Of a DNA stretch of 64,000 nt, positions 63,362 to 64,000 are shown piece after piece. The notes under the pieces are model-generated. The model was not told the origin of the DNA. It was given only the letters and a program-made list of their open reading frames with translations, and did not search any database. Numbering within the stretch: the first letter of the stretch is position 1; each line of letters begins with the position of its first letter. Made by a program: the position numbers and the translations under genes. The DNA is from Lentilactobacillus sunkii DSM 19904 (GTDB lineage Bacteria; Bacillota; Bacilli; Lactobacillales; Lactobacillaceae), in contig NZ_AZEA01000006.1 of NCBI RefSeq assembly GCF_001435575.1, positions 712 to 64,711 of the forward strand, read 5' to 3'.

Positions 63362-63627
63362 TTATCTCGGTCCATCAAATCGTGTTGGGTGATTTTTCCT
63401 TTCTCAGCTTCTTTAATAGATTTACGTAATACATCTTGATTTTCTTTTGAATAAAATGGATCCGCCTTGATTTCGAATGGAATTTTTCCTTCATTAACAA
63501 TCGCTTTTGAGAACATCGTAATTGCACTGGAATAGGTCAATCCCATGCTATTTAGCATCTCTTCTGTTTGTTTTTTTAGCTCAGGATCGATTCTTACAGA
63601 GACAGTTTCTTTCTTTTTTGTAAGCAT
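63358..63627 (-). CDS. RelB/DinJ-family antitoxin
   Basis: This 89-aa protein has an N-terminal ribbon-helix-helix (KETVSVRIDPELKKQTEEML, then NSMGLTYSSAITMFSKAIV) and a charged C-terminal toxin-binding tail, as in RelB/DinJ antitoxins. A GTG at 63636 also opens the frame, but AGAGG on the minus strand is best spaced for the ATG at 63627. It precedes and overlaps yoeB by 4 nt. It should neutralise the toxin and repress its own promoter, where a TACAAT-T-ATTGTA palindrome lies. Confidence 0.88.
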   Translation of the reverse strand: MLTKKKETVSVRIDPELKKQTEEMLNSMGLTYSSAITMFSKAIVNEGKIPFEIKADPFYSKENQDVLRKSIKEAEKGKITQHDLMDRDK

Positions 63628-63640
63628 ATGTCTCACCTCT

Positions 63641-63653
63641 TACAATTATTGTA
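63641..63653. promoter_or_regulatory. Palindromic operator of the toxin-antitoxin operon
   Basis: TACAAT-T-ATTGTA is a perfect 6+1+6 palindrome, 14 bp upstream of the antitoxin ATG on the minus strand and between it and the promoter region. Ribbon-helix-helix antitoxins usually bind such sites. Binding is inferred. Confidence 0.55.
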
Positions 63654-63727
63654 TTACATATATTGGACGATGTACACAATTGTTTGCGTGCGGGATATTG
63701 GCCTTGCCTAATAAGAAAAACACTAAC

Positions 63728-64000
63728 TTAAGGATAAATCGTCTGACTATTCACATAAAACTTCTTTCCACCAACATAATAGCGAACCGAAATTGTCACG
63801 CTGTCATCATACTTTTTATTTTGATCGGGATTGATAGTTGCCATGCGCTGATTGGTTTTTCTGATCTTAAGGCGATATCGGTTGTTGCCTTTCTTGTGGA
63901 CATGATACATTGGCAACCCACTCACTTTGGATTTGGTATACAGATATGTGGAATTGCCTTTCTTCACTGCTTTTTGAACTTTGGCAGATGAGTGGGGACG
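63728..64000 (-). CDS. C-terminal part of a basic hypothetical protein (cut by the window end)
   Basis: The frame is open through the window edge at 64000, so the gene's start lies outside. The visible 90 residues are basic and beta-rich (STYLYTKSKVSGLPMYHVHKK, then RYYVGGKKFYVNSQTIYP read in pieces), without cysteines or a membrane helix. A GTG at 63967 is only an internal Val codon candidate, because the frame continues upstream with RPHSSAKVQKA. It looks like the end of a secreted or wall-associated protein, but I do not recognise a family. Confidence 0.6.
   Translation of the reverse strand, partial: RPHSSAKVQKAVKKGNSTYLYTKSKVSGLPMYHVHKKGNNRYRLKIRKTNQRMATINPDQNKKYDDSVTISVRYYVGGKKFYVNSQTIYP

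Overview
The window looks like a chromosomal segment of a heterofermentative member of the Lactobacillaceae, with Lentilactobacillus-like or Levilactobacillus-like gene content; the species cannot be fixed from the sequence alone. The evidence is the low to moderate GC, strong AGGAGG-type ribosome binding sites with frequent TTG/GTG starts, many catabolite-response (CRE) motifs, and a gene set that feeds the 6-phosphogluconate/phosphoketolase route: a short-form 6-phosphogluconate dehydrogenase, gluconokinase, acetate kinase and pentose genes. No tRNA, rRNA, CRISPR array, complete insertion sequence or prophage was recognised.

Layout. (1) 129-7088: an arabinan/arabinoside module (AraC regulator, GPH symporter, GH127 and GH51 arabinofuranosidases) lying between two 72-bp direct copies of the 3' end of the gene at 7016-7558, which suggests an inserted island. 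(2) 7.0-16.5 kb: housekeeping and surface genes (lipoate ligase, MFS exporter, OsmC/Ohr peroxidase, NlpC/P60 and GH25 cell-wall hydrolases, YfhO membrane protein, 6-phosphogluconate dehydrogenase). (3) 16.7-27.4 kb: a second glycan module with two AraC regulators, a GPH symporter, a GH115-type alpha-glucuronidase, a SASA-type esterase, a GH78 alpha-L-rhamnosidase and a small unknown protein. None of its enzymes has a signal peptide, so short acetylated rhamnosyl/glucuronosyl oligosaccharides are probably imported and cut inside the cell. (4) 29.2-38.3 kb: a uronate/gluconate module with a GntR repressor, fructuronate reductase, glucuronate isomerase, a mutarotase-like protein, a 2-hydroxyacid dehydrogenase, gluconokinase and acetate kinase. 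(5) 38.6-43.0 kb: a translationally coupled ABC transporter plus LuxR-type two-component system, then a HEPN-motif Abi protein. (6) 43.2-48.8 kb: arabinose genes (galM, an unlisted 58-aa membrane protein, araR, araE, araA) without araB or araD. (7) 49-64 kb: acetyltransferase, aldo/keto reductase, ZIP transporter, phosphatase, ABC-F protein, a large MucBP-like surface protein, GAPDH, a DHA2 efflux pump, DegV, exonuclease III, a YoeB toxin paired with a DinJ/RelB-like antitoxin, and a gene cut by the window end.

How the genes may work together. Region 3 can release glucuronate and region 4 can turn it into mannonate. The usual next genes (uxuA, kdgK, kdgA) are absent from the window; a 2-hydroxyacid dehydrogenase and gluconokinase stand there instead. 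I propose, as inference, that mannonate is epimerised at C2 through 2-ketogluconate to gluconate, phosphorylated, and sent through Gnd and phosphoketolase to acetyl phosphate and AckA. Candidate GntR operators (TGRTATAYCA-like) precede both uxuB and the dehydrogenase.

The other main discovery is a dispersed family of intergenic elements (five copies, four of 130-134 bp and one of 67 bp). They share end motifs (AGAGTG at the 5' end, ACGTTTCGGCTAA at the 3' end) around a hairpin whose sequence varies between copies while its pairing is kept.
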